Source: Candidatus Handelsmanbacteria bacterium (GTDB taxonomy: Bacteria; Latescibacterota; UBA2968; UBA8231). Taken from it: a DNA stretch of 58,322 nucleotides. This document shows positions 1 through 9,003 of this stretch, piece after piece (position 1 is the stretch's first letter; every line of letters starts with the position of its first letter). Below the pieces are notes generated by a model. It searched no databases, was not told the origin of the DNA, and saw only the letters and a program-made list of their open reading frames with translations. Position numbers and translations under genes: made by a program. The DNA lies in the NCBI GenBank assembly GCA_016867395.1, contig VGJS01000023.1, forward strand, positions 1-58,322. Reading direction: 5' to 3'.

Positions 1-2
1 CC

Positions 3-182
3 GTGCGCCACCGCACCCGACAGACCAAGGGCTGTGGCTCCCGCCTGGCCACCCTGACCATGGCCTTCAAGCTGACCCGGGAAGCGGAAAAACGATGGCA
101 GCGACTGCGCGGCTATCGCCTCCTCGAGCACGTCATCGCCGGGGCGATATTCGTCGATGGCGAACGGAAAAACGCGGCTTGA
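3..182 (+). CDS. IS256-family transposase, C-terminal fragment (5' end outside window)
   Basis: The frame from base 3 gives 59 residues ending in TGA at 180-182. It opens VRHRTRQTKGCGSR and closes with FVDGERKNAA. The R-T-R-x-T-K-G-C start, the MAFKL segment, the EKRWQRLRGY helix and the final F-V-D-G are characteristic of the C-terminal tail of mutator-like IS256-family transposases. The DDE catalytic residues lie upstream, outside the window. This mobile element abuts the 3' end of leuS, transcribed convergently. Whether the full gene is intact cannot be judged from here. Confidence 0.8.
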   Translation: MRHRTRQTKGCGSRLATLTMAFKLTREAEKRWQRLRGYRLLEHVIAGAIFVDGERKNAA

Positions 183-205
183 TCATGAAGGATACGCTCA
201 CCCCT

Positions 206-230
206 CATCCACAACTTTTGACAAAAGCTC
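206..230. repeat. Probable right terminal inverted repeat of the IS256-like element
   Basis: About 24 nt after the transposase stop lies CATCCACAACTTTTGACAAA, which has the CACAACTTTTGACA look of IS256-family ends. It contains the palindrome CTTTTGACAAAAG (214-226). The outer edge of the element and the target duplication cannot be fixed because the left end is outside the window. Confidence 0.5.
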
Positions 231-279
231 CTGAGATCGCCGCTGAAAACTGACACTGCCATTTACACAAAAAGCTTCA

Positions 280-308
280 TTGACTCATTTTTATTATTTA
301 CATAATAT
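280..308 (+). promoter_or_regulatory. Promoter-like element in AT-rich spacer
   Basis: TTGACT (280-285), a 17-nt spacer and TAATAT (303-308) match a sigma70-type promoter. It sits in a very AT-rich block (about 245-330) unlike the rest of the window. It points into the 3' end of leuS, so a transcript would be antisense. No plus-strand gene follows. The AT-richness alone could create such a match, so this is weak. The rest of the 183-380 gap shows nothing else recognisable. Confidence 0.25.
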
Positions 309-380
309 AAATTATATGTCTTAAAATAACAGTGCAGACTCCCCATGGAAATGCAGTGTTCACAAAAACCTGGGGGCTTA

Positions 381-3248
381 TCACACCACGATATTGACTA
401 TCTTCCTGGGCACCACGACGAAGCGTTTCACCACAGCCTGATCTGGAACATGGCGCTGGATATTCTCGAGGGCGAAAACCCTCGCCCTAATTTCATCGGC
501 GCTGATCTCCGCCGGCACCTCGATATTCCCCCGGGTCTTGCCATTGATCTGGATGGGCAGGGTGATGGTCGCCTGCTGCAGGTACTGGGGATCCGCCTCC
601 GGCCAGGCACAACGGGAAATCTCTCCCCTGCCGAACCCCCAGACTACCCACAACTCCTCGGCCAGATGGGGCGCGAAAGGGGCCAGCAACAGGATGAAGG
701 GCCGGGCCACGGTCTGGGGAATGTGCGGCAGTTTCACCAGTTCGTTGTTCATCTCAATCAGCGCGGCGATGGCGGTGTTGAAGCGCAGCCCCTCCAGATC
801 GTCGCCCACCCTCTTGATGGTCCGGTGGAGCAGCCGGCTCAGCTCCAGCGATTCCTCCCCGCCGCAATTGCCCCGCCGCTCCAGGGTCACGAAGGCCCGC
901 CATACCCGCTGGAGGAAGCGCTGCATACCGCGGATGCCCTCCATGCTCCAGGGCGTGCTCAGATCCAGGGGCCCCATGTACATCTCGTACAGGCGCAGGG
1001 TATCCACCCCGTAATCCTCCCCCACCTCCTCGGGCGGCAGGCCGTTCTTGTAGCGCTTGCCCATCTTGCCGGCAAAACGCTCCAGCTTCTTGTCTGTCCC
1101 AGCCTGATAGGGCACCCCCTCGCGGAACTCCACTTCGCGAATGTCGATGTACACCCCGCGCTCGTCGGCAAAGGCGTCGGCGGTGATAAGTCCCTGGTTG
1201 AAGAGCTTGCGGAAAGGCTCCGGGGTGGAGACGTGTCCCAGGTCGAAAAGAACCTTATGCCAGAACCGCGAGTACAGCAGGTGCAGCACCGCGTGTTCGG
1301 CACCGCCCACGTAGAGGTCCACCGGCATGAAGCAGCGCTCCTTCTGGCGGTCGCAGAAAGCCGAGGGATTGGACGGGTCGATGAAGCGCAGATAGTACCA
1401 GCACGAGCCGGCCCACTGCGGCATGGTGTTCAACTCCCGCCGGCACTCTACCCCCCCCACCGTCACTCGGTGCCATTCCTCTCGCGCCCGGCTCAGGGGC
1501 GTGGCCACCGGGCTGTCGGGCGAACTTGAGGTCAGAGGCCGGAAATCCTCCATCTCCGGCAGCACCACCGGGATCGGCACCTCGGTGCTGTAGCCCTCTG
1601 GGTGCGTCGCCAGGGGAAAGGGTTCCCCCCAGTACCGCTGCCGGGAGAAGATCCAGTCCCGCAACTTGTAACTGAGGGCGGCCCGCCCCACCCCTGCCTG
1701 CTCCAGGGCCGCGCAGATCTTCCTCTTGGCCTCGGCAGTGGGCAGGCCGGTGATGGCGAAGGGGCTCTCCCCCGCGGCCGGCGAGTTTAGCGACACGCCA
1801 TCGCCAATGAAGCATAGATCCTCGTTCCCAGGTGGAGGCGCCACCACCTGAATCACCTCGATACCGTAGGCTCTGGCGAATTCAAAGTCGCGTTCGTCGT
1901 GGGCCGGCACCGCCATGATGGCGCCGGTGCCGTAATCCATGCTGACGTAATCGGCGACAAAGATAGGGATCATTCGGCCGCTGACCGGATTTACCGCCCT
2001 CAGGGCGGTGAAGACCCCGGTCTTCTCCTTGTCGAGGTCGCGGCCAGCCTGGGCCTTGGCGGCGGCCTGGGCCGCGTACGCAACGGCCGCGGTGCGCGGA
2101 TCGGGAAACCCTCCCGTCCAGCGCGGGTCCACCCCTGCCGGCCAGGCGCTTGGGATCAACTCGGCCAGCAGCGGGTGCTCCGGGGCGATCACCATGAAGG
2201 TGGCCCCAAAGAGGGTGTCGGGCCGGGTGGTGAACACCAGCAGCCGCTGTGCCGGCTTTGCGGTTTCTGGGTCGAGGACGGCAAACTCGATCTCCGCCCC
2301 TTCGCTGCACCCGATCCAGTTGCGCTGCATCAGCTTTACCGACTCCGGCCATTCCAGGCCGAAGACACCCCCCCGGCCGTCGGGCAGGCGGGGATCGTCC
2401 AGATCGGCCAGCAATCGGTCGCCGTACGCGGTGATCCGCATGATCCACTGTCTGAGGGGCCGTTTGTACACCGGGTAGTCCCCCCGCTCGCTCTTGCCCT
2501 CGTTGGTCACCTCCTCGTTGGCCAGCACCGTGCCCAGCATCGGGCACCAGTTGACCACCACCTCGCGCTGGTACACCAGACGGTAATTGTTGAGCACTGC
2601 GGCCCGCTGGGCTGCGCTCAGTCCCTCCCAACTCCCGCCGTCCCCGCCGCCCAGGGCCTGCAAATCGGCGCGGCAAAGGTCCCTGGCCCCAGAGGCGAAG
2701 GCCGCCTCCATCTCGGCGATGGGCCGGGCCCGGCCCCGCAGGGGTCTGCCCGCCTCGTCCTGCCACTCCAGATCGGGATCGTACCAGCTATTGAACAATT
2801 GCAGAAAGATCCACTGGGTCCACCGGTAATAGTCCTCGCGGGAGGTGGCCACCTCCCGGTCCCAGTCGTAGCCCAGCCCCAGAAACTGCAACTGCTCGCG
2901 GATGACACTGATATTGTCCTCGGTGAACACCGCCGGGTGGATGTTGTTCTCCACGGCGTACTGTTCCGCCGGCAGGCCAAAACTGTCGAAGCCCATCGGG
3001 TGGAGCACATTCTTGCCGCGCATCCGCTGGAAGCGGCTGTAGATGTCGGTGGCGATGTAGCCCTTGGGATGCCCGATGTGCAACCCCGAGCCGCTGGTGT
3101 AGGGAAACATGTCGAGCACATAGCACTTGGGCTTGGCCGGATCGAAACCCTCCTCCCCCGGCCCTGGGGTGCGGAAGGTGCGATGTTCCACCCAGTGCCG
3201 CCGCCAGCGAGCCTCGATCTCCCGATAGTTGTAACCGTTCTTGCTCAT
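381..3248 (-). CDS. leuS: Leucyl-tRNA synthetase
   Basis: Cytoplasmic class I synthetase that charges tRNA-Leu, 955 residues. The HIGH motif is at residues 57-60 (GLHIGHPKGY). The CP1 editing domain shows the threonine-rich FTTRPDT at about 339 and the AHDERDFEF segment with its conserved aspartate. The C-terminal anticodon-binding and LeuRS-specific regions are complete (NGKTRGNIEVP). The KMSKS loop is atypical: residues 728-732 read KMGKR, so the first serine is glycine and the last is arginine. An enlarged segment at about 155-225 precedes the NWCPMLGTVLANEEV stretch, as in the LeuRS type of Bacteroidetes and related phyla. The gene lies 9 nt downstream of asnS, probably in one transcript. 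Confidence 0.97.
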   Translation of the reverse strand: MSKNGYNYREIEARWRRHWVEHRTFRTPGPGEEGFDPAKPKCYVLDMFPYTSGSGLHIGHPKGYIATDIYSRFQRMRGKNVLHPMGFDSFGLPAEQYAVENNIHPAVFTEDNISVIREQLQFLGLGYDWDREVATSREDYYRWTQWIFLQLFNSWYDPDLEWQDEAGRPLRGRARPIAEMEAAFASGARDLCRADLQALGGGDGGSWEGLSAAQRAAVLNNYRLVYQREVVVNWCPMLGTVLANEEVTNEGKSERGDYPVYKRPLRQWIMRITAYGDRLLADLDDPRLPDGRGGVFGLEWPESVKLMQRNWIGCSEGAEIEFAVLDPETAKPAQRLLVFTTRPDTLFGATFMVIAPEHPLLAELIPSAWPAGVDPRWTGGFPDPRTAAVAYAAQAAAKAQAGRDLDKEKTGVFTALRAVNPVSGRMIPIFVADYVSMDYGTGAIMAVPAHDERDFEFARAYGIEVIQVVAPPPGNEDLCFIGDGVSLNSPAAGESPFAITGLPTAEAKRKICAALEQAGVGRAALSYKLRDWIFSRQRYWGEPFPLATHPEGYSTEVPIPVVLPEMEDFRPLTSSSPDSPVATPLSRAREEWHRVTVGGVECRRELNTMPQWAGSCWYYLRFIDPSNPSAFCDRQKERCFMPVDLYVGGAEHAVLHLLYSRFWHKVLFDLGHVSTPEPFRKLFNQGLITADAFADERGVYIDIREVEFREGVPYQAGTDKKLERFAGKMGKRYKNGLPPEEVGEDYGVDTLRLYEMYMGPLDLSTPWSMEGIRGMQRFLQRVWRAFVTLERRGNCGGEESLELSRLLHRTIKRVGDDLEGLRFNTAIAALIEMNNELVKLPHIPQTVARPFILLLAPFAPHLAEELWVVWGFGRGEISRCAWPEADPQYLQQATITLPIQINGKTRGNIEVPAEISADEIRARVFALENIQRHVPDQAVVKRFVVVPRKIVNIVV

Positions 3249-3257
3249 CTCCAGTCC

Positions 3258-4550
3258 TCAGGGATACAGTTGCAGCATGGTGCGGGGAAAGGGGATGGTC
3301 TCCCGCACATGGTGCAGGCCACACAGCCAGGCGACCACCCTCTCGATGCCCATACCGAAGCCGGCGTGTGGCACCGAACCGTAGCGCCGCAGGTCCAGGT
3401 ACCAGGCAAAAGCCTCCCTGGGCAGGCCGTGAGCGGCGATCTTGGCTTCGAGCACCTCGAGCTGATCCTCGCGCTGCCCCCCGCCGACGATTTCCCCGTA
3501 GCCCTCGGGGGCCAGCATGTCCACGCACAGGGCCAGGCGGCTGTCCTGGGAGTCCCCCTTCATGTAAAACGCTTTGACCTGGGCCGGGTAGCGGTGGACC
3601 AGCACGGGCGAATCGTAGCCAAAGGAAAGAAGGGTCTCGTCGTCCCCGCCCAAGTCCTGCCCCCACTCGATGTCGCTGCCTTTCTCCTTGAGCTGGGCCA
3701 GGGCCTGGTCGTAGGAGATGCGCGGGAAGGGCAGCCGCACCTTTTCGAGGGGCGCCAGGTCCCGCTCCAGGGTCCGCAATTCGCTCTTGCAGCGCTCCAG
3801 CACCCACTGCACCACATGGAAGACCAGGCCCTCGGCCACGTCCATGTCCTCGGCCAGCTCGCAGAAGGCCATCTCCGGCTCTATCATCCAGAACTCCGTC
3901 AGGTGCCGGCGGGTCTTGGATTTTTCGGCGCGAAAGGTGGGACCCAGGCAGTAAACCCGGCCAAAGGCCATGGCCGCCGCCTCCATGTAAAGCTGGCCGC
4001 TCTGGGTCAGGTACGCCTTCTGGTCGAAGTACTCGGTCTCGAAGAGGGTCGAGGTGCCCTCGCAGGCGGCCGGAGTGAAGATCGGCGCGTCGATGGGGGT
4101 GAAGCCGCCCCGGTCCATGTAGTCGCGGCAGGCCCTGAGCACCTCGGCGCGCACCCGTAGCACCGCGTGGGGGCGGGCGGAGCGCAGCCACAGGTGGCGC
4201 TGCTCCATCAGGAAGGCCACCCCGTGCTCCTTGGGCGAGATGGGGTAGCCTTCGGCAGCCTGCAACACCTCCACCCCGCGCACGCTCAGCTCGAAGCCGA
4301 GGGGCGACCGAACGTCGCGCCGCACCTCGCCCCGGACCCGCAGCGAGCTTTCCTGCCCCAGGTGATCGCATTGGGCGAAGACCTCGGGGGTCACCTCGTC
4401 GCGGAACACCACGCACTGGATCACCCCGGTGCCGTCCCGCAGTTGAAGGAAATGCAGTTTCCCGCTGGATCGCTTGTTGTACAGCCAGCCCCTCAGTTCG
4501 ACCTGCTGGCCCTCCCAACTGGCGATCTGATCGATCACAACGCGTTCCAT
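3258..4550 (-). CDS. asnS: Asparaginyl-tRNA synthetase
   Basis: Class IIb synthetase charging tRNA-Asn, 430 residues, a normal length. It has an N-terminal OB-fold anticodon-binding domain (about 1-105, [24 protein letters not shown]) and a class II catalytic core. Motif 2 is [15 protein letters not shown] and motif 3 is [15 protein letters not shown]. Features that favour AsnRS over AspRS are the FFD-type core without an AspRS insertion domain and the TEFWMIEPE segment after motif 2. Its presence means the cell need not rely only on the amidotransferase route for Asn-tRNA. The gene follows the pnp terminator and precedes leuS. Confidence 0.95.
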   Translation of the reverse strand: MERVVIDQIASWEGQQVELRGWLYNKRSSGKLHFLQLRDGTGVIQCVVFRDEVTPEVFAQCDHLGQESSLRVRGEVRRDVRSPLGFELSVRGVEVLQAAEGYPISPKEHGVAFLMEQRHLWLRSARPHAVLRVRAEVLRACRDYMDRGGFTPIDAPIFTPAACEGTSTLFETEYFDQKAYLTQSGQLYMEAAAMAFGRVYCLGPTFRAEKSKTRRHLTEFWMIEPEMAFCELAEDMDVAEGLVFHVVQWVLERCKSELRTLERDLAPLEKVRLPFPRISYDQALAQLKEKGSDIEWGQDLGGDDETLLSFGYDSPVLVHRYPAQVKAFYMKGDSQDSRLALCVDMLAPEGYGEIVGGGQREDQLEVLEAKIAAHGLPREAFAWYLDLRRYGSVPHAGFGMGIERVVAWLCGLHHVRETIPFPRTMLQLYP

Positions 4551-4564
4551 GGTCCATCCGGACG

Positions 4565-4600
4565 TAAAAAAAGACTATCGAACCGTCCGATAGTCTTTCA
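4565..4600 (-). terminator. Intrinsic terminator after pnp
   Basis: On the minus strand an 11-bp perfect stem AAAGACTATCG/CGATAGTCTTT with a 7-nt loop is followed directly by a run of seven T (plus-strand A run 4566-4572). It lies between the pnp stop and the asnS start and closes the rimP-to-pnp operon. Confidence 0.88.
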
Positions 4601-4628
4601 GTGTGGGGCGAAAACCAGGGCGGATCGA

Positions 4629-6707
4629 TTATTTTTTTGGCAGAATCGCCTTGTGGCTAAGTCGGATCTTGCCAGTGTTGTCGATGTCGATGACCTTGAC
4701 CTCGATGCGCTGGCCATCGGCGACCACATCCTCGACCTTCTCGACGCGCTTGTGGTCCATTTCCGAGATGTGCAGCAACCCCTCCCGGCCCGGCAGGATC
4801 TCCACGAAGGCGCCAAAGGGCATGATGCGCTTGACCGTGCCGTTGTAGGTGCGGCCGATCTCGGCCTCGGCGGTGATATCCTCGATCATCTTGCGCGCGG
4901 CGGCGGCGGCGGCGGCCTCGACCGAGGCGATGGTGATGGTGCCGTCGTCCTCGACGTTGATGCTGGCGCCGGTCTTCTCGATCTCGCGGATCATCTTGCC
5001 GCCCGGCCCGATCACTGCGCCGATCTTTGAAGGATCGATGCGGATGAAGAGGATGCGCGGGGCGTACTGCGACAGTTCCTTGCGCGGGGCGGCGAGGCAT
5101 TCGTTCATGATCGAGAGGATGTGCATCCGCCCTTCGCGGGCCCGTTCCAGGGCCGCCTCCATGATCTCGAAGGAGATGCCCTTGATCTTCATGTCCAACT
5201 GGATGGCGGTGATGCCCTCCGGGGTGCCGGCCACCTTGAAGTCCATGTCGCCGAGGAAATCCTCGGTGCCCTGGATGTCGGTCAGCAGCTCCCACTCGTC
5301 TCCTTCCTTCACCAGGCCCACTCCGGCTCCGGTGACAGCCGACTTGATCGGGATGCCCGCGTCCATCAGCGCCAGCGAGCAGCCGCAGACCGTGGCCATC
5401 GAGGTCGAGCCGTTGGATTCGAGGATATCGGAAACCAGTCGGATGGTGTAGGGGAAATTGTCCACCGCTGGTATCACCGGCTCAATGGCCCGCTCAGCCA
5501 GGTGGCCGTGGCCGATCTCGCGACGCTTGGGGCCCGACTCGCGCCGCACCTCCCCGGTGCTGAAGGGGGGAAAGTTGTAGTCGAGGAAGTAGGACTTGAA
5601 GGTCTTGCCGCGCAGGTCGTCCACCATGCGCTCGTCCAGCTTGGACCCCAAGGTCGCCACACACAGGGCCTGGGTGTGACCGCGGCTGAAGATGGCCGAG
5701 CCGTGGGTGCGCGGCAGCACCGATGTTTCGCAACTGACCGGCCGCACCTGCCGCAGTTGGCGGCCGTCGATGCGCTTTTTCTCCCGCAGCACCATCAGCC
5801 GCATGTCAATGCGGATCATCTGGTAGAGCAGCTCGTCGATCTCCTTGGCCGCCCCCGGGAAGCGCTCGGCCAGCGCCTGCTGCACCGACGCCGTAAGCTC
5901 GCTGACCTTGGCCTGGCGCTCCTCGCGGACGTTGGTTCGGTTGGCCAGGGAGATGGGACCGGCCGCCAACTCCTCGACCGCCTTGACCAGCGCCGGGTCC
6001 ACCGCGGCCTTTTCTAGCACCAATTTGGGCTTGCCCACCACCTTGACCAGTTCGTCCTGAAGATCCAGCAGGGATTGGGCCTGGGCGTGGGCAAAGCGCA
6101 GGGCCGCCATCATCTCCTCTTCGGAGATCTCGTGCGCCCCGCCCTCGACGCTGACGATCTCCGTGCGGGAGCAGGTGACGATCATCTCGATGTCGCTCTC
6201 CTCCAACTGGGAGTAGGTGGGGTTGACCACCAACTCGCCCCCCACCCGCCCCACCCGCACCGAGGCGAGGGGACCGTCAAAGGGGATGTCGGACATACAA
6301 AGGGCAGCCGAGGCCCCGACCATGCCCAGCACATCGGCGTCGTTCTCGCCGTCGGCGGAGAGGATGGTGATGTAGACCTGGGTCTCGTAGGCGTATTCCT
6401 TGGGAAAGGTGGGCCGCAGCGGGTGGTCGGAGAGGCGGGCGCTGAGGGTCTCCTTTTCGGAGGGGCGGGCTTCCCGCTTGAAGATGCTGCCGGGGATGCG
6501 GCCGCCGGCATAGGCCTTCTCGCGATACTCGACCGTCAGGGGCAGGAAACTGCGGTCCGCGTTGGGTTGCTCGGCCCTACAGGCCGTGACCATCACCACC
6601 GTCTCGCCGTGCTGGACCCACAGGGCGCTGTTGGCCTGTTTGGCGACCCGCCCCGTCTCCATGGAGAAGGTGCGACCGCCCAATTCCGTCTCTACTTTGT
6701 GAATCAT
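4629..6707 (-). CDS. pnp: Polyribonucleotide nucleotidyltransferase (PNPase)
   Basis: Phosphorolytic 3'-5' exoribonuclease of the RNA degradosome, 692 residues. Two RNase PH domains are present: the first begins at [20 protein letters not shown] and the second runs through [14 protein letters not shown] and [11 protein letters not shown] segments. A KH domain ([19 protein letters not shown]) and an S1 domain ([24 protein letters not shown]) follow at the C-terminus. The position after rpsO is the conserved rpsO-pnp order. A strong terminator follows the gene. Confidence 0.97.
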   Translation of the reverse strand: MIHKVETELGGRTFSMETGRVAKQANSALWVQHGETVVMVTACRAEQPNADRSFLPLTVEYREKAYAGGRIPGSIFKREARPSEKETLSARLSDHPLRPTFPKEYAYETQVYITILSADGENDADVLGMVGASAALCMSDIPFDGPLASVRVGRVGGELVVNPTYSQLEESDIEMIVTCSRTEIVSVEGGAHEISEEEMMAALRFAHAQAQSLLDLQDELVKVVGKPKLVLEKAAVDPALVKAVEELAAGPISLANRTNVREERQAKVSELTASVQQALAERFPGAAKEIDELLYQMIRIDMRLMVLREKKRIDGRQLRQVRPVSCETSVLPRTHGSAIFSRGHTQALCVATLGSKLDERMVDDLRGKTFKSYFLDYNFPPFSTGEVRRESGPKRREIGHGHLAERAIEPVIPAVDNFPYTIRLVSDILESNGSTSMATVCGCSLALMDAGIPIKSAVTGAGVGLVKEGDEWELLTDIQGTEDFLGDMDFKVAGTPEGITAIQLDMKIKGISFEIMEAALERAREGRMHILSIMNECLAAPRKELSQYAPRILFIRIDPSKIGAVIGPGGKMIREIEKTGASINVEDDGTITIASVEAAAAAAARKMIEDITAEAEIGRTYNGTVKRIMPFGAFVEILPGREGLLHISEMDHKRVEKVEDVVADGQRIEVKVIDIDNTGKIRLSHKAILPKK

Positions 6708-6754
6708 CGATGTGCTTTCTGCGTTAATCTGCTTGGGTGGAGGGAGGGGCGCGA

Positions 6755-7024
6755 CTAGCGGCGCAGCTCCAGGTCCTTGATCAGTTGGGCGTACTTCTCG
6801 GGCTGGCGCTGGTGGAGGTAGTTCTGCAGGCGACGGCGCTTCCCGATCAGGCGCAAGAGGCCGCGCCTGGAGGCGTGGTCTTTTTCGTTGGACTGCAGGT
6901 GGTCGCTCAGGGCGCGGATGCGCTCGGTGAGCACGGCAATCTGGACCGCACTCGATCCGGTGTCGGTTTCGCTTTTGCCAAAGCGGGCGGTCAGGTCCTT
7001 CTTCTTCTCGTTGGTAATGGACAA
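6755..7024 (-). CDS. rpsO: 30S ribosomal protein S15
   Basis: 89 residues starting MSITNEKKKDL, full length for S15. Conserved features are TGSSAVQIAVLTERI near residues 22-36, the ASRRGLLRLIGKRRRLQNYL block and a C-terminal ELRR end. S15 binds 16S rRNA helices 20-22 and starts assembly of the 30S platform. It sits between the riboflavin kinase gene and pnp, with a 47-nt gap before pnp. No clear S15 autoregulatory pseudoknot could be identified by eye. Confidence 0.96.
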   Translation of the reverse strand: MSITNEKKKDLTARFGKSETDTGSSAVQIAVLTERIRALSDHLQSNEKDHASRRGLLRLIGKRRRLQNYLHQRQPEKYAQLIKDLELRR

Positions 7025-7025
7025 T

Positions 7026-7442
7026 TCACACCTCCGTGGTGTCGATAGCTGTCTTGTTGTCGATATAATTACGCGCTAATTCCATGTCTCGCGCAACCTG
7101 GGCGACCAATTCGCTGACCTCGGCGAAGCGCCGCTCGGGCCGCAGGAAGTGCATCAGTTCGACCTCCAGCACCTGGCCGTAGAGGTCGCCGTCAAAGTCC
7201 AGCAGATGGGCTTCGACGCTCAACATCCCCTCGCCAAAGGTGGGGCGCTGGCCGATGTTGACCACTGCCCAGTGCGCCCCGGCGCCGGGACGATGGACCC
7301 TGGCGGCGAACACCCCGCGGGGAAAATGCACCGCCTCCTCCGGGCTGGTTTCCAGATTGGCGGTGGGAAAGCCCAACTGGCGGCCCCGCTGTAAACCGGC
7401 CCGCACCACTCCGGAGAAGGTTCGCCCTTGCTCAGGCCCCAA
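7026..7442 (-). CDS. Stand-alone riboflavin kinase domain (C-terminal half of RibF)
   Basis: The reading frame contains a complete flavokinase domain: TFSGVVRAGLQRGRQLGFPTANL with the PTAN motif, GVFAARV, NIGQRPTF, VEAHLLDFDGDLYG and a closing helix. This domain converts riboflavin to FMN. Bacterial RibF normally carries an N-terminal FAD synthetase domain of about 180 residues. Here that space is occupied by truB, so the domain is missing. I place the start at a TTG at 7442, overlapping the truB stop at 7432-7434, giving about 138 residues. An upstream in-frame GTG/ATG would run deep into truB. The position matches the usual truB-ribF-rpsO order. A RibL-like protein at 31178-31600 might supply FAD synthesis. 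Confidence 0.8.
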   Translation of the reverse strand: MGPEQGRTFSGVVRAGLQRGRQLGFPTANLETSPEEAVHFPRGVFAARVHRPGAGAHWAVVNIGQRPTFGEGMLSVEAHLLDFDGDLYGQVLEVELMHFLRPERRFAEVSELVAQVARDMELARNYIDNKTAIDTTEV

Positions 7443-8349
7443 GGCCCGCCTCCGCCAGAACTGCCTGGGCGGCGAACACCCGCAAGGGGCGCAATACACC
7501 TGCGGCCGCCACACCTATGCCCAGCAGGCGGGCCTCCCCTGCGTACACAGCCCATTCGCCGTCCTCCAGCCCCGCCCTCGTCGGTTGCAGAGCAGCGCCG
7601 CGGCAGAAACGCTGGGCCTCGCCCTCGTCCAGGCACCAGGTCCGCAACTCACCCAGGGCCCGGTGTACTGGCACCAGGGCCTGACCGAGGCGGCCTTCTG
7701 CCTCCAATGACCGCAGCCGGTCGAAGGTGCAGGCGTTTTCGAGTCCCAGGGAGCCCACCTGAAGGCGACGCAATTCCTGGACGTATCCGCCACATCCCAG
7801 GGCCGCGCCCAGGTCCGCCGCTAGGGAGCGGATATAGGTGCCCCGCGAGCAGCGCAGACGCAATCGCAACCTGGGCGGTTCGTTGGCCAGGATCTCCAGG
7901 GCCTTCACCTCGACCCGGCGCGCCTGGAGCGCCACAGACTGCTGCCGGCGCGCCAACTGGTAGCTGCGCACCCCTTCCACCTTGACCGCCGAATAGGCTG
8001 GGGGCACCTGCTGGATCACCCCCTGGAAGGCGCCCAGAGCCGCTTCCACCTGGTTGGGCGAAGGCAGGGGCAATGCCGAGGGCTGGAGGGTCCCCATCCG
8101 GTCGCCAGTATCGCTCTGGGCTCCCAGCATGAAAACCGTCTCGTACACCTTGTCCCCCTGCCCCAACCAATCGCTGAGCCGGGTATAGACTCCCAGGCAA
8201 ACCACCAGCACCCCGGTGGCAAGGGGGTCGAGGGTGCCGCAGTGCCCCACCCGCCGCATCCCGAAGAGACGCCGAACCCCGGCCACCACGTCGTGGGAGG
8301 TGGGCCCGGTGGTCTTGTCCACCACCAGGACGCCGTCCTGCTCAGGCAT
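7432..8349 (-). CDS. truB: tRNA pseudouridine-55 synthase
   Basis: Makes pseudouridine 55 in the T loop of tRNAs. Starting at ATG 8349 the protein begins MPEQDGVLVVDKTTGPTSHDVV and has 305 residues. The catalytic aspartate is in GHCGTLDPLATGVL. The YSAVKVEGVRSYQLARR and CSRGTYIRSLAADLG blocks are also conserved, and a PUA-like C-terminal part (GEWAVYAGEARLLGIG) follows. The start codon lies 8 nt inside rbfA, which suggests translational coupling. A longer open frame exists upstream, but it only shadows rbfA. Confidence 0.95.
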   Translation of the reverse strand: MPEQDGVLVVDKTTGPTSHDVVAGVRRLFGMRRVGHCGTLDPLATGVLVVCLGVYTRLSDWLGQGDKVYETVFMLGAQSDTGDRMGTLQPSALPLPSPNQVEAALGAFQGVIQQVPPAYSAVKVEGVRSYQLARRQQSVALQARRVEVKALEILANEPPRLRLRLRCSRGTYIRSLAADLGAALGCGGYVQELRRLQVGSLGLENACTFDRLRSLEAEGRLGQALVPVHRALGELRTWCLDEGEAQRFCRGAALQPTRAGLEDGEWAVYAGEARLLGIGVAAAGVLRPLRVFAAQAVLAEAGLGA

Positions 8350-8695
8350 CGCTCTGGGTCTTGACCTGGTTGAGCAGGGCCCCGACCCGGGCCGCCCTTT
8401 CGGTGGTCTGATCGTAAACCAGAGTAAACTCCGGCACCTGGCGCAAAGAGACCCGCTTGGCCACCTCGCGGCGGATGAACCCGAGGGAATGGCGCAACGC
8501 CGCCAGGGCCTGTTGCTGCTGGGCCTCATCCCCCAGGGCACTGACGAAGATCTTGGCGCTTTTCAGGTCCCGGGCCGGCTCGACATCGACCACTGTCAGC
8601 ATTAGCACCCGGGGATCGCCCAGATGCTGGATGATCTCGCTCAGCTCGCGGCGCAGCAGTTCCCTGACGCGATTTACTCGGTACGGAGATCCCAT
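8342..8695 (-). CDS. rbfA: Ribosome-binding factor A
   Basis: 117 residues with the RbfA KH-like fold: RVNRVRELLRRELSEII at the N-terminus, the LMLTVVDVEPARDLKSAKIFVS core and the KRVSLRQVPEFTLVYD block. It acts in late 16S 5'-end and 30S maturation. It lies in the infB-rbfA-truB order and overlaps truB by 8 nt. Confidence 0.95.
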   Translation of the reverse strand: MGSPYRVNRVRELLRRELSEIIQHLGDPRVLMLTVVDVEPARDLKSAKIFVSALGDEAQQQQALAALRHSLGFIRREVAKRVSLRQVPEFTLVYDQTTERAARVGALLNQVKTQSDA

Positions 8696-8708
8696 GGGCC
8701 TCCCGGCA

Positions 8709-8990
8709 TCAGCGTTCTTCGATCTGGCTGGCCAGCACCTGCACCCGCAGGTCCTGCTCGACGAAGCGGACGGCCTCGTCGAGCATCTCCCTGGCGTGGT
8801 CGGCCTCGGTGCTGATGACCGCCAGACCCAGGGTGCCCCTTTGCCAGAGATCCTGGTGCTCGACCTCGGCGACCGCCACGTTGAACCGGCTGCGAAGCCG
8901 GTCTTTCAGGCTCTTAACCACTTGCCGCTTGTCCTTTAGGGAGCGGCTCTGCGACAGGTAGAGCTGGACCTCGCAGCACATCACCACCAA
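8709..8990 (-). CDS. DUF503 family protein (YlxP-like)
   Basis: 93 residues. The block SRSLKDKRQVVKSLKDRLRSRFNVAVAEVE and the downstream WQRGTLGLAVISTE are diagnostic of DUF503. These small proteins are often encoded between infB and rbfA, as here, and are thought to be linked to ribosome or RNA metabolism, but no reaction is established. The gene lies 13 nt from both neighbours, inside the nusA-infB operon. An AGG-type ribosome binding site is not obvious. Confidence 0.85.
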   Translation of the reverse strand: MVVMCCEVQLYLSQSRSLKDKRQVVKSLKDRLRSRFNVAVAEVEHQDLWQRGTLGLAVISTEADHAREMLDEAVRFVEQDLRVQVLASQIEER

Positions 8991-9003
8991 GGGGTGTTCC
9001 TCG

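Noticed and set aside
345..1529. 394-residue plus-strand open frame
   Set aside because: It lies antisense to the 3' part of leuS, lacks any recognisable domain, and is the sort of long shadow frame expected in GC-rich DNA.
1899..4160. 753-residue plus-strand open frame
   Set aside because: It spans leuS and asnS on the opposite strand, crosses their intergenic gap, and has proline/glycine/histidine-rich composition typical of a shadow reading.
2788..4557. 589-residue minus-strand open frame
   Set aside because: It overlaps asnS and the leuS start in a shifted frame and shows no family motifs.
7443..7514. N-terminal extension of the riboflavin kinase
   Set aside because: It lies wholly within truB in another frame and has no resemblance to the RibF FAD-synthetase domain.
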